A DNA stretch of 64,000 nucleotides from Agrococcus sp. SGAir0287 (GCF_005484985.1 NZ_CP027942.1:2418001-2482000), one strand, 5' to 3'; positions 30,358 through 38,531 are shown, counted from the stretch's first letter. The notes: generated by a model not told the origin, from the sequence alone. Made by a program: numbers and translations.

Positions 30358-30471
30358 GCCGCGGCGACGCCGCCGTGCGCCGGCGGCGAACGGCCGCACG
30401 GTCACAGCGAATCCATGGCGTCGCTGGCTACCCTGGTGCAGGACTTCCCATCCCGAACAGGAGTGCACACC

Positions 30472-31437
30472 ATGGCCGGCTTCGGCTTCTCGAACTCCCC
30501 CGCCTTCTCGCGGGACCCGCAGCGCGCCGCGCAGCTGCAGCAGGACGGCGCGTACGTCCCGGGGCAGACCTACGCGCCCCAGCAGGGTCAGGGCATGCAG
30601 CAGCCCGGCTTCCAGCAGTACGGCCAGCCTGCGCAGCAGGGCTACGGCCAGCCCGGGTACGCGCAGCCTGGCGCGCCCACGCCCGAGCAGCTGGGGCAGA
30701 TGTACGACCGCCCGGCGGCGACGCCGACCGACACCGGTCGCCTCACATACGACGGCGTCATCATGAAGACCGTCGTGACGCTCGGCGCCGTCGCGCTCGC
30801 GTTCGTCGTGCAGATGGGCCTCTTCCTCACGGGCAACGGCACGATCATGCAGGGCCTCATGTGGGTCGGCCTCGTGGCCGGTCTCGTGCTCGGCCTCGTC
30901 AACGCGTTCAAGCGCGAGCCGAGCCGTGCGCTCGTGCTCGCGTACGGCGCGGCGCAGGGCCTCATGATCGGTGGCCTCAGCGTGCTGCTCGAGTTCGGCT
31001 TCAACGGCCAGTTCTCGGGCATCATCCTGCAGGCGCTGCTGGGCACCGCGTCGGTGTTCGCGGCGACGCTCGCGCTCTACGCCTTCCGCATCGTGCGCGT
31101 CACGCCGAAGTTCACGCGGTTCTTCTTCATCCTGCTCATCGCCTACTCGCTGTTCGCGCTGGTGAACTTCGTGCTGCAGATGACGGGCGTGACGCAGGGC
31201 ATGTTCGGCCTGTACTCGGCAGAGATCGCCGGCATCCCGCTCGGCCTCGCGCTCGGCCTCCTGGCCGTCGCGCTCGGCGCCTACTCGCTCATGCTCGACT
31301 TCAACAACGTCGAGATCGGCGTGCAGCGCGGCGTGCCCGCGAAGTACGGCTGGCAGGCGGCCTTCGGCATCACGGCCACGATCATCTGGCTGTACGTCGA
31401 GATCCTGCGCCTCATCGCGATCCTGCGCAGCAACTAG
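30472..31437 (+). CDS. Bax inhibitor-1/YccA-like membrane protein with a Q/Y/G-rich tail
   Basis: A 321-residue protein. Residues 1-80 are a disordered Gln/Gly/Tyr/Pro-rich tail (QQYGQPAQQGYGQPGYAQPG). They are followed by seven helices of the BI-1/YccA type, starting LTYDGVIMKTVVTLGAVALAFVVQ and ending AAFGITATIIWLYVEILRLIAIL. The family includes calcium-leak channels and protease modulators; the bacterial role is unclear. The ATG at 30472 has AGGAG eight bases upstream. A TACCCT box near 30428 is a plausible promoter. The tail resembles that of the unrelated protein at 62856-63914. Confidence 0.85.
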   Translation: MAGFGFSNSPAFSRDPQRAAQLQQDGAYVPGQTYAPQQGQGMQQPGFQQYGQPAQQGYGQPGYAQPGAPTPEQLGQMYDRPAATPTDTGRLTYDGVIMKTVVTLGAVALAFVVQMGLFLTGNGTIMQGLMWVGLVAGLVLGLVNAFKREPSRALVLAYGAAQGLMIGGLSVLLEFGFNGQFSGIILQALLGTASVFAATLALYAFRIVRVTPKFTRFFFILLIAYSLFALVNFVLQMTGVTQGMFGLYSAEIAGIPLGLALGLLAVALGAYSLMLDFNNVEIGVQRGVPAKYGWQAAFGITATIIWLYVEILRLIAILRSN

Positions 31438-31450
31438 CGCAGATCGACGC

Positions 31451-31479
31451 GACGCCCCGAGCCATCGGCTCGGGGCGTC
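31451..31479 (+). terminator. terminator of the Bax-inhibitor gene
   Basis: A perfect 13-bp inverted repeat, GACGCCCCGAGCC with GGCTCGGGGCGTC, around a three-base loop, 13 bases after the stop. Confidence 0.85.
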
Positions 31480-31510
31480 GTCGCGTTCCCATGGATCCGG
31501 CATGAGCGCC

Positions 31511-31575
31511 AGCGGAATGGTTCGATTTGTAGTTTGCTAGATGAACTAATGATATGTTCGTCGAACGAACTACTC
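31511..31575 (+). promoter_or_regulatory. AT-rich promoter/operator of the DUF7882 cluster
   Basis: This is the most AT-rich patch in the window. It contains the imperfect palindrome TAGTT-N9-AACTA (31530-31548), a form resembling MarR-family operators, followed by TAATGATATG, which could hold a -10 box. A second inverted repeat (GTTCG/CGAAC) follows at about 31555-31570. Confidence 0.5.
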
Positions 31576-31609
31576 GCAGCACCCTCAACCGCTCGACGAA
31601 GGAGCACCC

Positions 31610-31933
31610 ATGGGCACCATGCACTACGGCAACGATGAAACGGGCATCGCGATCGACGACGAGACACTCGCCCACGTGGCTGCGGTGGTCGTCGCGAAGC
31701 TGCGCCGTCGTGAGCCCTTCCTGCTCACGACCGTGTCGGCGGGCGGTCGGGAGTCGGTGTGGATCCACGACGCCAGCACCCTGCGATGGACGTACGGCGC
31801 CGAGGCCAACCCCCAGCTCGACAAGGCGCGCCTTGAGGCGATGGTGCGCGACACCAACCGCCCGACCGGACTGACGGTCGAGAGCCTCGGTCGTCCGCTC
31901 GCCGCGGTCGACCGCCTCGCGGTCGCAGCATGA
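31610..31933 (+). CDS. DUF7882-like small protein
   Basis: A 107-residue protein starting MGTMHYGNDETGIAIDDETLAHVAAVVVAKLRRREPFLL and ending in a helix. Its pattern resembles the DUF7882 domain found widely in Microbacteriaceae: an acidic strand, the DD.TLAH helix, KLRR.E.F, then an S.W.H segment. The function is unknown. It has a strong GAAGGAG ribosome-binding site and an AT-rich, palindrome-bearing promoter. Its stop overlaps the start of a 35-codon frame (ATGA). Confidence 0.7.
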   Translation: MGTMHYGNDETGIAIDDETLAHVAAVVVAKLRRREPFLLTTVSAGGRESVWIHDASTLRWTYGAEANPQLDKARLEAMVRDTNRPTGLTVESLGRPLAAVDRLAVAA

Positions 31934-32037
31934 GGCGCCGACCCGCGCCCGTCGCGAGCGCCTGGAGCTCCGTAGGAGCGGTCGTCCTGCATCCCGTGCG
32001 TCCCGACCCCGCCTCCGACCCGTCGCCGCGGTCGTGA
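31930..32037 (+). CDS. possible 35-residue coupled small protein
   Basis: A 35-codon frame (MRRRPAPVASAWSSVGAVVL...) overlaps the upstream gene by ATGA and the downstream one by GTGA, so it exactly bridges two genes. It has no recognisable family and could instead be a translational relay with no useful product. Coding status is uncertain. Confidence 0.3.
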   Translation: MRRRPAPVASAWSSVGAVVLHPVRPDPASDPSPRS

Positions 32038-32492
32038 CGACCGCGCTGCACGGACCGCTGCAGGCGGCGTCGTCGGAGCTCTCGACGCTCGTGGAGCGTG
32101 CGCAGGCCGTCACGCGCCGGCTGCTGCTCGCGATGCTCGAGCTCGACGACGACGCGCTGGCGGCGCCGGCCGCGCGGGGCGCGACGCGCCGGCACGTGCT
32201 GGCCCGCTGCGTGCTCGAGAGCGAAGGCACCGCCCGCTCGCTCGGGCTCGACGTCCCCCATTCGTCGATCGAGGTGCTGCGACACGGCGCGCTCGTCGAG
32301 GTCGTGGACGCCGTCACCACGTCCCTCGGATCGGCGTTGGCATCGCTCACCTCGCTGCCGCCGGGCTCGGGGATGCACGCCGCGGTGGGGATCGCTCGCG
32401 AGCACCTCGCGACGCTCCAGGAGACGCTGGAGGACCTCGCGATGCCGCAGTCGGGCGCCGCGCAGCGGGACGAGGAGACCGTCGCGGTCTGA
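32034..32492 (+). CDS. helical protein of unknown function
   Basis: A 152-residue, mostly alpha-helical protein rich in Ala, Leu, Thr and Glu, with no membrane segment. The order of helices and the segment RRHVLARCVLESEGTARSLGLDV loosely recall DinB/maleylpyruvate-isomerase N-terminal bundles, but no metal ligands are clear and no assignment is made. GTG at 32034 overlaps the 35-codon frame. It probably belongs to the same transcript as the DUF7882 gene. Confidence 0.5.
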   Translation: MTTALHGPLQAASSELSTLVERAQAVTRRLLLAMLELDDDALAAPAARGATRRHVLARCVLESEGTARSLGLDVPHSSIEVLRHGALVEVVDAVTTSLGSALASLTSLPPGSGMHAAVGIAREHLATLQETLEDLAMPQSGAAQRDEETVAV

Positions 32493-32524
32493 GGCCGCCG
32501 TCCCGCCGGTCGCGTCGGCGCGAC

Positions 32525-32530
32525 TACCCT
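32525..32530 (+). promoter_or_regulatory. -10 box, leaderless promoter of the SDR gene
   Basis: TACCCT lies six bases before the GTG start at 32537, with no Shine-Dalgarno. Confidence 0.6.
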
Positions 32531-32536
32531 CGACTG

Positions 32537-34045
32537 GTGCCCGATCGCGACTCCCGGCCCACCGGCATCGACCCCGCCGACCTCGCCGTCGCGCTGCGCG
32601 TGCTCGAGGAGGCGCCTCGGCTCGCGCAGGACGACCCCGACCTCGTCGCGCTCAAGCGTGCTGCGTGGCTGCTGCAGAAGCGGCTGAAGAAGACCCGCCG
32701 CGACGAGAAGACCTGGGCGGAGCGCAAGGCTGATCGCGCGGTGCTCGAGGCGACCGCGACGGGCTCGCCGATGCGGATCGACGACGAGACGAAGGGCATC
32801 CCGCTCGTCTCCGCGGCGCAGGGCGCCTTCGCCGGCGAGCTGCGCAAGGCGCGGGGCTGCTACGTCTGCAAGCGCGAGTACACCCTCGTCGACGCGTTCT
32901 ACCACGGGCTCTGCCCCACGTGCGCCGCGCGCAGCCATGCGAAGCGCGACCAGCGCACCGACCTGACGGGTCGGCGGGCGCTGCTCACGGGCGGGCGAGC
33001 GAAGATCGGCATGTACATCGCGCTGCGGCTGCTGCGCGACGGCGCGCACACGACGATCACGACGCGATTCCCGAAGGACGCGATGCGTCGCTTCGCGCAG
33101 ATGGACGACGCGAGCGACTGGATCCACCGTCTGAAGATCGTCGGCATCGACCTGCGCGACCCGACCCAGGTCATCGCCCTCGCCGACGACGTCGCCGCGG
33201 CCGGGCCGCTCGACATCCTCGTGAACAACGCGGCGCAGACGGTGCGCCGCTCCCCCGGCGCCTACTCCGCGCTCGTCGAGCAGGAGTCCGCGCCGCTGCC
33301 CGCCGATCTCGCGCTGCCGGAGATGACGACGTTCGACGGCATCTCGTCGGTGCACCCCGCGTCGATCGCCGGCGCCCTCGACCACCACGCGACGCCCCAC
33401 CACGAGGGCGAGTCGCTCGAGCACGCCATGGCGGCGCAGACCGCGGCGTCGATGACGGCGCTCGCGCTGCGTGCCGGCCATGCGAGCCTCGACGCACACC
33501 TCGCCGGCACGGCGGTCGACGCCGGCGGCCTGCTGCCCGACCTGCAGACGACGAACTCGTGGACGCAGACGGTCGAGCAGGTGGATGCGCTCGAGATGCT
33601 CGAGGTGCAGCTGTGCAACGCGACCGCGCCGTTCCTGCTGGTCTCACGGCTGCGCGCGTCGATGCGCGCCGCGATCCAGGCGGGCGCCCGCCGCGCCTAC
33701 GTCGTCAACGTGTCGGCGATGGAGGGCCAGTTCGGCGGACGACGCTACAAGGGCGCCGGGCATCCGCACACGAACATGGCCAAGGCGTCGCTCAACATGC
33801 TCACGCGCACGAGCGGGCCCGAGATGTTCGAGACCGACCGCATCCTCATGACCGCCGTCGACACCGGCTGGATCACCGACGAGCGTCCGCACCAGGAGAA
33901 GCTGCGCATCGCCGCCGAAGGCTGGCACGCGCCGCTCGACCTCGTCGACGGGGCGGCTCGCGTCTACGACCCCATCGTCCGCGGCGAGGCCGGCGAGGAT
34001 CTCTTCGGCGTCTTCCTCAAGGACTACGAGCGAGCGCCCTGGTAG
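32537..34045 (+). CDS. SDR-fold protein with N-terminal zinc-ribbon region and altered active site
   Basis: A 502-residue protein, twice the usual SDR size. Residues 1-140 are helical and contain a CYVC...CPTC pair that looks like a zinc ribbon (about 112-135). The Rossmann domain follows: RRALLTGGRAKIGMYIALRLLRDGA, IDLRDP and DILVNNAAQTVRR. A roughly 100-residue insert separates this from the catalytic half. The catalytic Ser is visible (VNVSAMEGQFG), but the expected YxxxK reads TNMAK, with Thr where Tyr should be. The protein is therefore either a non-classical reductase or a nucleotide-binding sensor. Gene order gives no substrate. The GTG start follows a TACCCT box (leaderless). Confidence 0.75.
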   Translation: MPDRDSRPTGIDPADLAVALRVLEEAPRLAQDDPDLVALKRAAWLLQKRLKKTRRDEKTWAERKADRAVLEATATGSPMRIDDETKGIPLVSAAQGAFAGELRKARGCYVCKREYTLVDAFYHGLCPTCAARSHAKRDQRTDLTGRRALLTGGRAKIGMYIALRLLRDGAHTTITTRFPKDAMRRFAQMDDASDWIHRLKIVGIDLRDPTQVIALADDVAAAGPLDILVNNAAQTVRRSPGAYSALVEQESAPLPADLALPEMTTFDGISSVHPASIAGALDHHATPHHEGESLEHAMAAQTAASMTALALRAGHASLDAHLAGTAVDAGGLLPDLQTTNSWTQTVEQVDALEMLEVQLCNATAPFLLVSRLRASMRAAIQAGARRAYVVNVSAMEGQFGGRRYKGAGHPHTNMAKASLNMLTRTSGPEMFETDRILMTAVDTGWITDERPHQEKLRIAAEGWHAPLDLVDGAARVYDPIVRGEAGEDLFGVFLKDYERAPW

Positions 34046-34046
34046 G

Positions 34047-34445
34047 TCACTGATCGCGCGACGAGAGCACGCAGAACTCGTTGCCGTCGATGTCGGCGAG
34101 CACCGTCCACGTCACGTCCGGCCCCTGCCCCACGTCGACGCGCGTCGCGCCGAGGGACTCGAGGCGAGCGATCTCCGCCTCGCGATCGTCGCTCGTGTGC
34201 GGTGCGAGGTCGATGTGGAGGCGGTTCTTCGTCGTCTTCTCGTGGTCGACCCGCACGAACACGAGGCCGGGCGGCTGCCGATGGAACGGCAGCGACGCCG
34301 AGAGCTCCTCCGCCCAGCGCGGGATCGCGACGACCTCGTCGTCGGCCTCGTAGATGACCTCCCAGTCGAGGGCCTCGGCCCACCAGTGCCCCAGGCGGGC
34401 GGGATCGGTGGTCTCGACGACCACGGTGTACCAGCGCAGCGGCAT
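34047..34445 (-). CDS. VOC-fold (glyoxalase-like) protein
   Basis: A 132-residue vicinal-oxygen-chelate protein: MPLRWYTVVVETTDPARLGHWWAEALDW, then VFVRVDHEKTTKNRLHIDLAPH with a likely His ligand, and WTVLADIDGNEFCVL with the C-terminal Glu ligand. It belongs to the group often called glyoxalase-like domain proteins; the substrate is unknown. It is convergent with the SDR gene (one base between stops). The ATG at 34445 is chosen because the frame further upstream only reads the 32-bp tandem repeat. Confidence 0.82.
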   Translation of the reverse strand: MPLRWYTVVVETTDPARLGHWWAEALDWEVIYEADDEVVAIPRWAEELSASLPFHRQPPGLVFVRVDHEKTTKNRLHIDLAPHTSDDREAEIARLESLGATRVDVGQGPDVTWTVLADIDGNEFCVLSSRDQ

Positions 34446-34528
34446 GGCTGCTCCCTTCGTCGCCCCCGACGGTAGCCCCCGCCTCCGACGGCGTCGAGGG
34501 TGAGGCCTCCGGACGCCGCTGCTCAGAC

Positions 34529-34664
34529 CGCTCTCCCCTCCCGCTCGCGCTGCCCTCCCAACCGCTCCCTTCCCGCTCGCGCTGCCCTCCCAACCGCTCC
34601 CTTCCCGCTCGCGCTGCCCTCCCAACCGCTCCCTTCCCGCTCGCGCTGCCCTCCCAACCGCTCC
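34529..34664. repeat. 32-bp tandem repeat array
   Basis: Three identical 32-bp units (34563-34594, 34595-34626, 34627-34658) start CGCTCCCTTCCCGCTCGCGC. They are preceded by a divergent 34-bp unit and followed by a six-base partial unit. The array is non-coding and lies next to a long palindrome (34666-34748). Confidence 0.9.
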
Positions 34665-34665
34665 T

Positions 34666-34748
34666 TGAGGTGCGAGCGCAGCGAGCCTCGAAAGGTGCAC
34701 CACGGCGATCGAAGGGAACCCTTCGAGGCTCGCTTCGCTCGCACCTCA
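34666..34748. repeat. REP-like 30-bp-arm palindrome
   Basis: The arms 34666-34695 and 34719-34748 (TGAGGTGCGAGCG, then AGCGAGCCTCGAA) pair with two mismatches around a 23-base centre. The GAGCGAAGCGAGC core is typical of actinobacterial intergenic palindromes. Confidence 0.8.
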
Positions 34749-34784
34749 GGGGACGAAGGGATGCGTCCGACCGGTTGGGCGGCC

Positions 34785-36083
34785 TCAGCGGGTCGTCGCT
34801 GCCTTCGCCAGCAGCACCGCGCGCTCGGACGCGTTGCGCGTGCGCCGCGCCGCCTCCTCGAGCGCCTCGCGAGCCTCCTCGACGCGGCCGAGCCTCGCGA
34901 GCAGCTCGCCGCGCACGGAAGGCACGAGGTGGTGGTCGGCGAGGCGGCCGGATGCCTCGATGGCGTCGGCGATCGCAAGCCCTGCCGCGGGTCCGTCGGC
35001 CATCGCGACGGCGACGGCGCGGTTGAGCTCGACGATCGGCGAAGGACCGGCGGCGAGCAGGCCGTCGTAGCAGTCGACGATCGCGTGCCAGTCGGTGTCC
35101 TCGAAGCGCCGTGCGATGGCGTGCTGCTCCGCGATCGCCGCCTGCTGCGCGTAGACCCCGCGACCGATGCGCAGGGCGTCGGCACGGGCGAGTGCGGCCC
35201 TGCCTCGCTCGATGGCGCTGCGATCCCAGCGCGTGCGGTCCTGATCGGCGAGCAGCACGGGCCGGCCAGCCGGATCGACGCGCGCGGGCATGCGCGCGGC
35301 CGTGAGCTCCATGAGGGCGAGGAGCCCGTGCACCTCGGGCTCGCGCGGCAGCATCGCCTGCAGCGCGCGGCCGAGCCGCAGCGCCTCGCGCACGAGATCG
35401 GCGCGCACGGGGGCGTCGCCCGCGGAGGCGGCATGGCCCTCGGTGAAGACGAGGTAGATGCACGCGAGCACGGCCGGCAGCCGCTCGGCGAGCGCGTCGG
35501 CCTCGGGCAGCTCGAACCTCGCCCCGGAGTCCGTCAAGGCGCGCTTGGCGCGCACGATGCGCTGCTGGATCGTCGCGGGCGCGACGAGGAAGGCGGCGGC
35601 GATCTCGTCGGTCGTGAGGCCTGCGACGGTGCGGAGCGTGAGCGCGACGCGCGCCTCGGGTCCGAGCACGGGATGGCAGGCGATGAGCATGAGCCGCAGC
35701 TGGTCGTCGAGCGACGACTCGAGGTCCCACGGCACGGCGTCCGCCGCCTCGCGCTGCTCGAGCTCGAGGTCGTGGCCGATGGATGCGACGCGTGCGTCGA
35801 GCCGCTCGCGGCGCCGCCAATGGTCGATGGCCTTGCGCTTGGCGACGGCGGTGAGCCAGGCGCCGCCGTTCGCGGGCACGCCTTCGACCGGCCACTGACG
35901 CAGCGCATCGGCGAGCGCCTCCTGCGCGAGGTCCTCGGCGAGCGCGAAGTCGCCGACGTGGCGCGTGAGCGTCGTGACGATGCGGCGGGCCTCGATGCGC
36001 CACACGGCGCCGACGGCACGACGCGCCGCATCCCCGGCGGCGCCGTCGCCTGCCGGGGATGCTGCGCGGTCGCGGCCGGTCAC
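34785..36083 (-). CDS. ECF42-type RNA polymerase sigma factor
   Basis: A 432-residue sigma factor, far longer than ordinary ECF sigmas. Region 2 (about 30-95: VWRIEARRIVTTLTRHVGDFALAEDLAQEALADAL...WLTAVAKRKAIDHWRR) and region 4 (about 130-185: LTLRTVAGLTTDEIAAAFLVAPATIQQRIVRAKR) are followed by about 230 residues of helical repeats. The C-terminal helical region plus an adjacent DGPF-domain gene defines the ECF42 group, in which the extension and the partner are thought to control activity in place of an anti-sigma factor. GTG at 36083 overlaps the DGPF stop (GTGA). Target promoters are unknown. Confidence 0.88.
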   Translation of the reverse strand: MTGRDRAASPAGDGAAGDAARRAVGAVWRIEARRIVTTLTRHVGDFALAEDLAQEALADALRQWPVEGVPANGGAWLTAVAKRKAIDHWRRRERLDARVASIGHDLELEQREAADAVPWDLESSLDDQLRLMLIACHPVLGPEARVALTLRTVAGLTTDEIAAAFLVAPATIQQRIVRAKRALTDSGARFELPEADALAERLPAVLACIYLVFTEGHAASAGDAPVRADLVREALRLGRALQAMLPREPEVHGLLALMELTAARMPARVDPAGRPVLLADQDRTRWDRSAIERGRAALARADALRIGRGVYAQQAAIAEQHAIARRFEDTDWHAIVDCYDGLLAAGPSPIVELNRAVAVAMADGPAAGLAIADAIEASGRLADHHLVPSVRGELLARLGRVEEAREALEEAARRTRNASERAVLLAKAATTR

Positions 36084-36511
36084 GCCTGCTCGGCGGCCTT
36101 CCGCTCGGCGTCGGCGCGCCACTCCTGCTCCTTCTGGATCCACTCGTTGTCGGGGTCGAAGTCCGACTCGTCGGTGACGCGGCGCACCTCGAGCTTGGAT
36201 CCGGGGCCGAGCGGGCAGCGCTTCGCCCACTCCGCGGCCTCCTCCTTCGACGACACCTGCAGGATCCAGAAGCCGTTGAAGAGCTCCTTGATCTCGCCGT
36301 AGGGGCCGTCGGTGACGAGCGGCGGCGTCTCGTCGAAGTCGACGACGAAGCCCTCCGAGGCGTCGGCCAGGCCGTCGCCGCCGATGAGCACGCCCGCCTC
36401 GATGAGCGACTCGTTGTAGCGGCCCATCGCCGCGATGATCTCGTCGAAGTCGAACTCCTTCGACGCCTCGATCGCCTCGGCGGTGCTGCGCATGATGAGC
36501 ATGTACTTCAT
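36080..36511 (-). CDS. DGPF-domain (YCII-like) protein, ECF42 partner
   Basis: A 143-residue YCII-fold protein: MKYMLIMRSTAEAIEA at the start, GVLIGGDGL, then the name motif in PPLVTDGPYGEIKELFNGFWILQV and EVRRVTDESDF. Such DGPF proteins are nearly always encoded beside ECF42 sigma factors and may be their input or output. The C-terminal 30 residues are charged and helical. It is transcribed first in the operon, with a GAGAGGAT ribosome-binding site. A decayed paralogue lies at 38820-39187. Confidence 0.88.
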   Translation of the reverse strand: MKYMLIMRSTAEAIEASKEFDFDEIIAAMGRYNESLIEAGVLIGGDGLADASEGFVVDFDETPPLVTDGPYGEIKELFNGFWILQVSSKEEAAEWAKRCPLGPGSKLEVRRVTDESDFDPDNEWIQKEQEWRADAERKAAEQA

Positions 36512-36652
36512 GGTTCCGATCCTCTCGGGTGCGGGGCCGCTCGGTCGACCCTCTCATCCAGGACGTCGCGCATGCGGGGCGCAGGTCGACCGCGGTGCGG
36601 ATTCGTGCATCCCGGGCGTGTCGCGCCCTGGCATCCGTGGTTCGATCGAGGC

Positions 36653-37510
36653 ATGGCGACGATCCCTCCCGCAGCCGACCTCCCTGCGCTCGTGGACGAG
36701 CTCGCGGCGTGGCAGCGCGACGACGCGCCACTGCAGCTGCACCCGGGCGACCTCGGCTGGCAGCAGCGGCTCGGCGCGGAGCCGCTCGCCGCCTCGCTGC
36801 GCACGTGGCACCTGGGCGACGCGCTCGTGGCCCTCGGCATGCTCGACGGGCCGGTGCTGCGCATCGCGATCGAGCCGCGCCTGCAGGTCGACCTCGCGCT
36901 GGCGCAGACGCTCACCGACGACCTCTCCGACGTCGATGGCGCCCTGCCGGGCGCGGACGCCGCGATCGAGGCGCCGACCGGCGCCGTGCTGCACGCCGTG
37001 CTCGCCGCGCGCGGCTGGACGCCCGACGAGGTGTGGCAGCCGCTGCGCCGCGACCTCGCCGAGCCGGTGCCGCCGCTCGCCGACGGCCTGCGCATCGAAC
37101 TCGTCGACGCCGCGCTCACGGAGGAGCGCGTCGCGGTGCACCGGGCCTCGTTCGACGGCGGATCGTTCGACGCGGCTGCGTGGCACGCGATGGCCGCGGG
37201 GCCGGCCTACGCGGATGCGCGGTGCCTGCTCGTGCGCGACGCCGACGGCACGGCCGTCGCGGCCGCCACGGTGTGGTCGGCGGGAGCGGGACGCCCGGGC
37301 GTGCTCGAACCGCTCGGCGCGCACCGCGACCACCGCGGTCGGGGGCTCGGCACGGCGATCGCCGTCGCATCCGCGATCGTGCTGCGCGACCTGGGCGCGT
37401 CGAGCGCCCTCGTGTGCACGCCGTCGACGAACGTCCGCGGCATCGCGACGTACCGGTCGGCGGGCTTCGTCGACCTGCCCGAGCGCGCAGACCGGCGCAG
37501 GCCCCGCTGA
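36653..37510 (+). CDS. GNAT-family N-acetyltransferase
   Basis: A 285-residue protein. The C-terminal half is a GNAT domain with the acetyl-CoA loop HRDHRGRGLGTAIA and the final strand STNVRGIATYRSAGFV. The N-terminal 140 residues may be a degenerate second GNAT-like domain (WQQRLGAEPLAASLRTWHLGDALVALGMLDGPVLRIAIEP). The substrate is unknown. It is divergent from the DGPF/ECF42 operon. Confidence 0.8.
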   Translation: MATIPPAADLPALVDELAAWQRDDAPLQLHPGDLGWQQRLGAEPLAASLRTWHLGDALVALGMLDGPVLRIAIEPRLQVDLALAQTLTDDLSDVDGALPGADAAIEAPTGAVLHAVLAARGWTPDEVWQPLRRDLAEPVPPLADGLRIELVDAALTEERVAVHRASFDGGSFDAAAWHAMAAGPAYADARCLLVRDADGTAVAAATVWSAGAGRPGVLEPLGAHRDHRGRGLGTAIAVASAIVLRDLGASSALVCTPSTNVRGIATYRSAGFVDLPERADRRRPR

Positions 37511-37529
37511 TCCGGATCGGGGACGCGGC

Positions 37530-38531
37530 TCAGCTCGCCGCGGCGTCCGCGCGCTCGACGCGCGGGGCGCCCTTCGGCGGGCGGCGCGACCAGAACGACG
37601 CGAGCAGCGAGCCCGAGACGTTGTGCCAGACCGAGAAGATCGCGGCGGGCACGGCGGCCTCGGGCGCGAAGTGCGTGCGGGCGAGCCCGGCCGCGAGGCC
37701 GGAGTTCTGCATGCCGACCTCGATCGAGACGGCGCGGCGCGCGGGCTCCTCGAGTCCGACGGCACGCGCGGCGACGTACCCGAGCACGAGGCCGACGCCG
37801 TTCAGCGCGACGACGATGCCGAGGATCGCGAGCCCCGAGGCGAGGATCGTCGACGCCGAGCCCGACACCACCGCGAGCACGACGAGCGTGATGCCGACGA
37901 CCGACACGAGCGGCATCCACGCCACGATGCGCTCGACGGCGCGGGGCAGGAAGCGGCGCAGCAGCAGGCCGACGACGATGGGCACGATGACGATCTGCAC
38001 GATGGAGACGAACAGGCCGACGGGGTCGACGGGCAGGTAGTCGCCCGCGAGCCAGAGCACGAGCAGCGGCGTGACGACGGGCGCGACGAGCGTGGACACG
38101 GTGGTCATCGCGACCGACAGCGCCGTGTCTCCCTTCGCGAGGAAGACCATGACGTTCGACGCGGTGCCGCCGGGCGCGGCGGCGACGAGGATGACGCCGA
38201 CGGCGATCGCCGGCTCGAGCCCCAGCACCGAGACGAGCGCCCAGCCCGTGAGCGGCATGATGACGAACTGCGCGAGCACGCCGATGACGAGCGCGAAGGG
38301 CTTCCGGGCGACGATCGCGAAGTCGCTGCCGCGCAGCGTCATGCCCATGCCGAGCATGATGACCATGAGCAGCGGGGTCACGAGTGCCCCGAGCGGCAGG
38401 AACGGCGTGGGCACGAGCACGGCCAGGGCACCGGCCGCGAGCACGACGAGCGGGAACCACGTCCCCGCGATGCGCCCGACACGCGCGCCGGTCGTGTCGG
38501 AGGCGGTCGGTGCAGGGTCGTGCGCGGGCAT
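37530..38531 (-). CDS. bile acid:sodium symporter family (BASS) transporter
   Basis: A 333-residue membrane protein with about ten helices. FLPLGALVTPLLMVIMLGMGMTLRGSDF, GVILVAAAPGGTASNVMVFLAKGDTALSVAMTTVSTL (the crossover helix pair with sodium-site residues) and SIEVGMQNSGLAAGLA are hallmark segments. Bacterial relatives carry organic acids such as pantoate or 2-oxo acids as well as bile acids, so the substrate is open. The ATG at 38531 starts MPAHDPAPTASD; the frame upstream reads through a REP element and was rejected. Confidence 0.88.
   Translation of the reverse strand: MPAHDPAPTASDTTGARVGRIAGTWFPLVVLAAGALAVLVPTPFLPLGALVTPLLMVIMLGMGMTLRGSDFAIVARKPFALVIGVLAQFVIMPLTGWALVSVLGLEPAIAVGVILVAAAPGGTASNVMVFLAKGDTALSVAMTTVSTLVAPVVTPLLVLWLAGDYLPVDPVGLFVSIVQIVIVPIVVGLLLRRFLPRAVERIVAWMPLVSVVGITLVVLAVVSGSASTILASGLAILGIVVALNGVGLVLGYVAARAVGLEEPARRAVSIEVGMQNSGLAAGLARTHFAPEAAVPAAIFSVWHNVSGSLLASFWSRRPPKGAPRVERADAAAS

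Noticed and set aside
34529-34664. The 32-bp repeats as a CRISPR array
   Set aside because: The units are directly adjacent with no spacers, and no cas gene is in the window.
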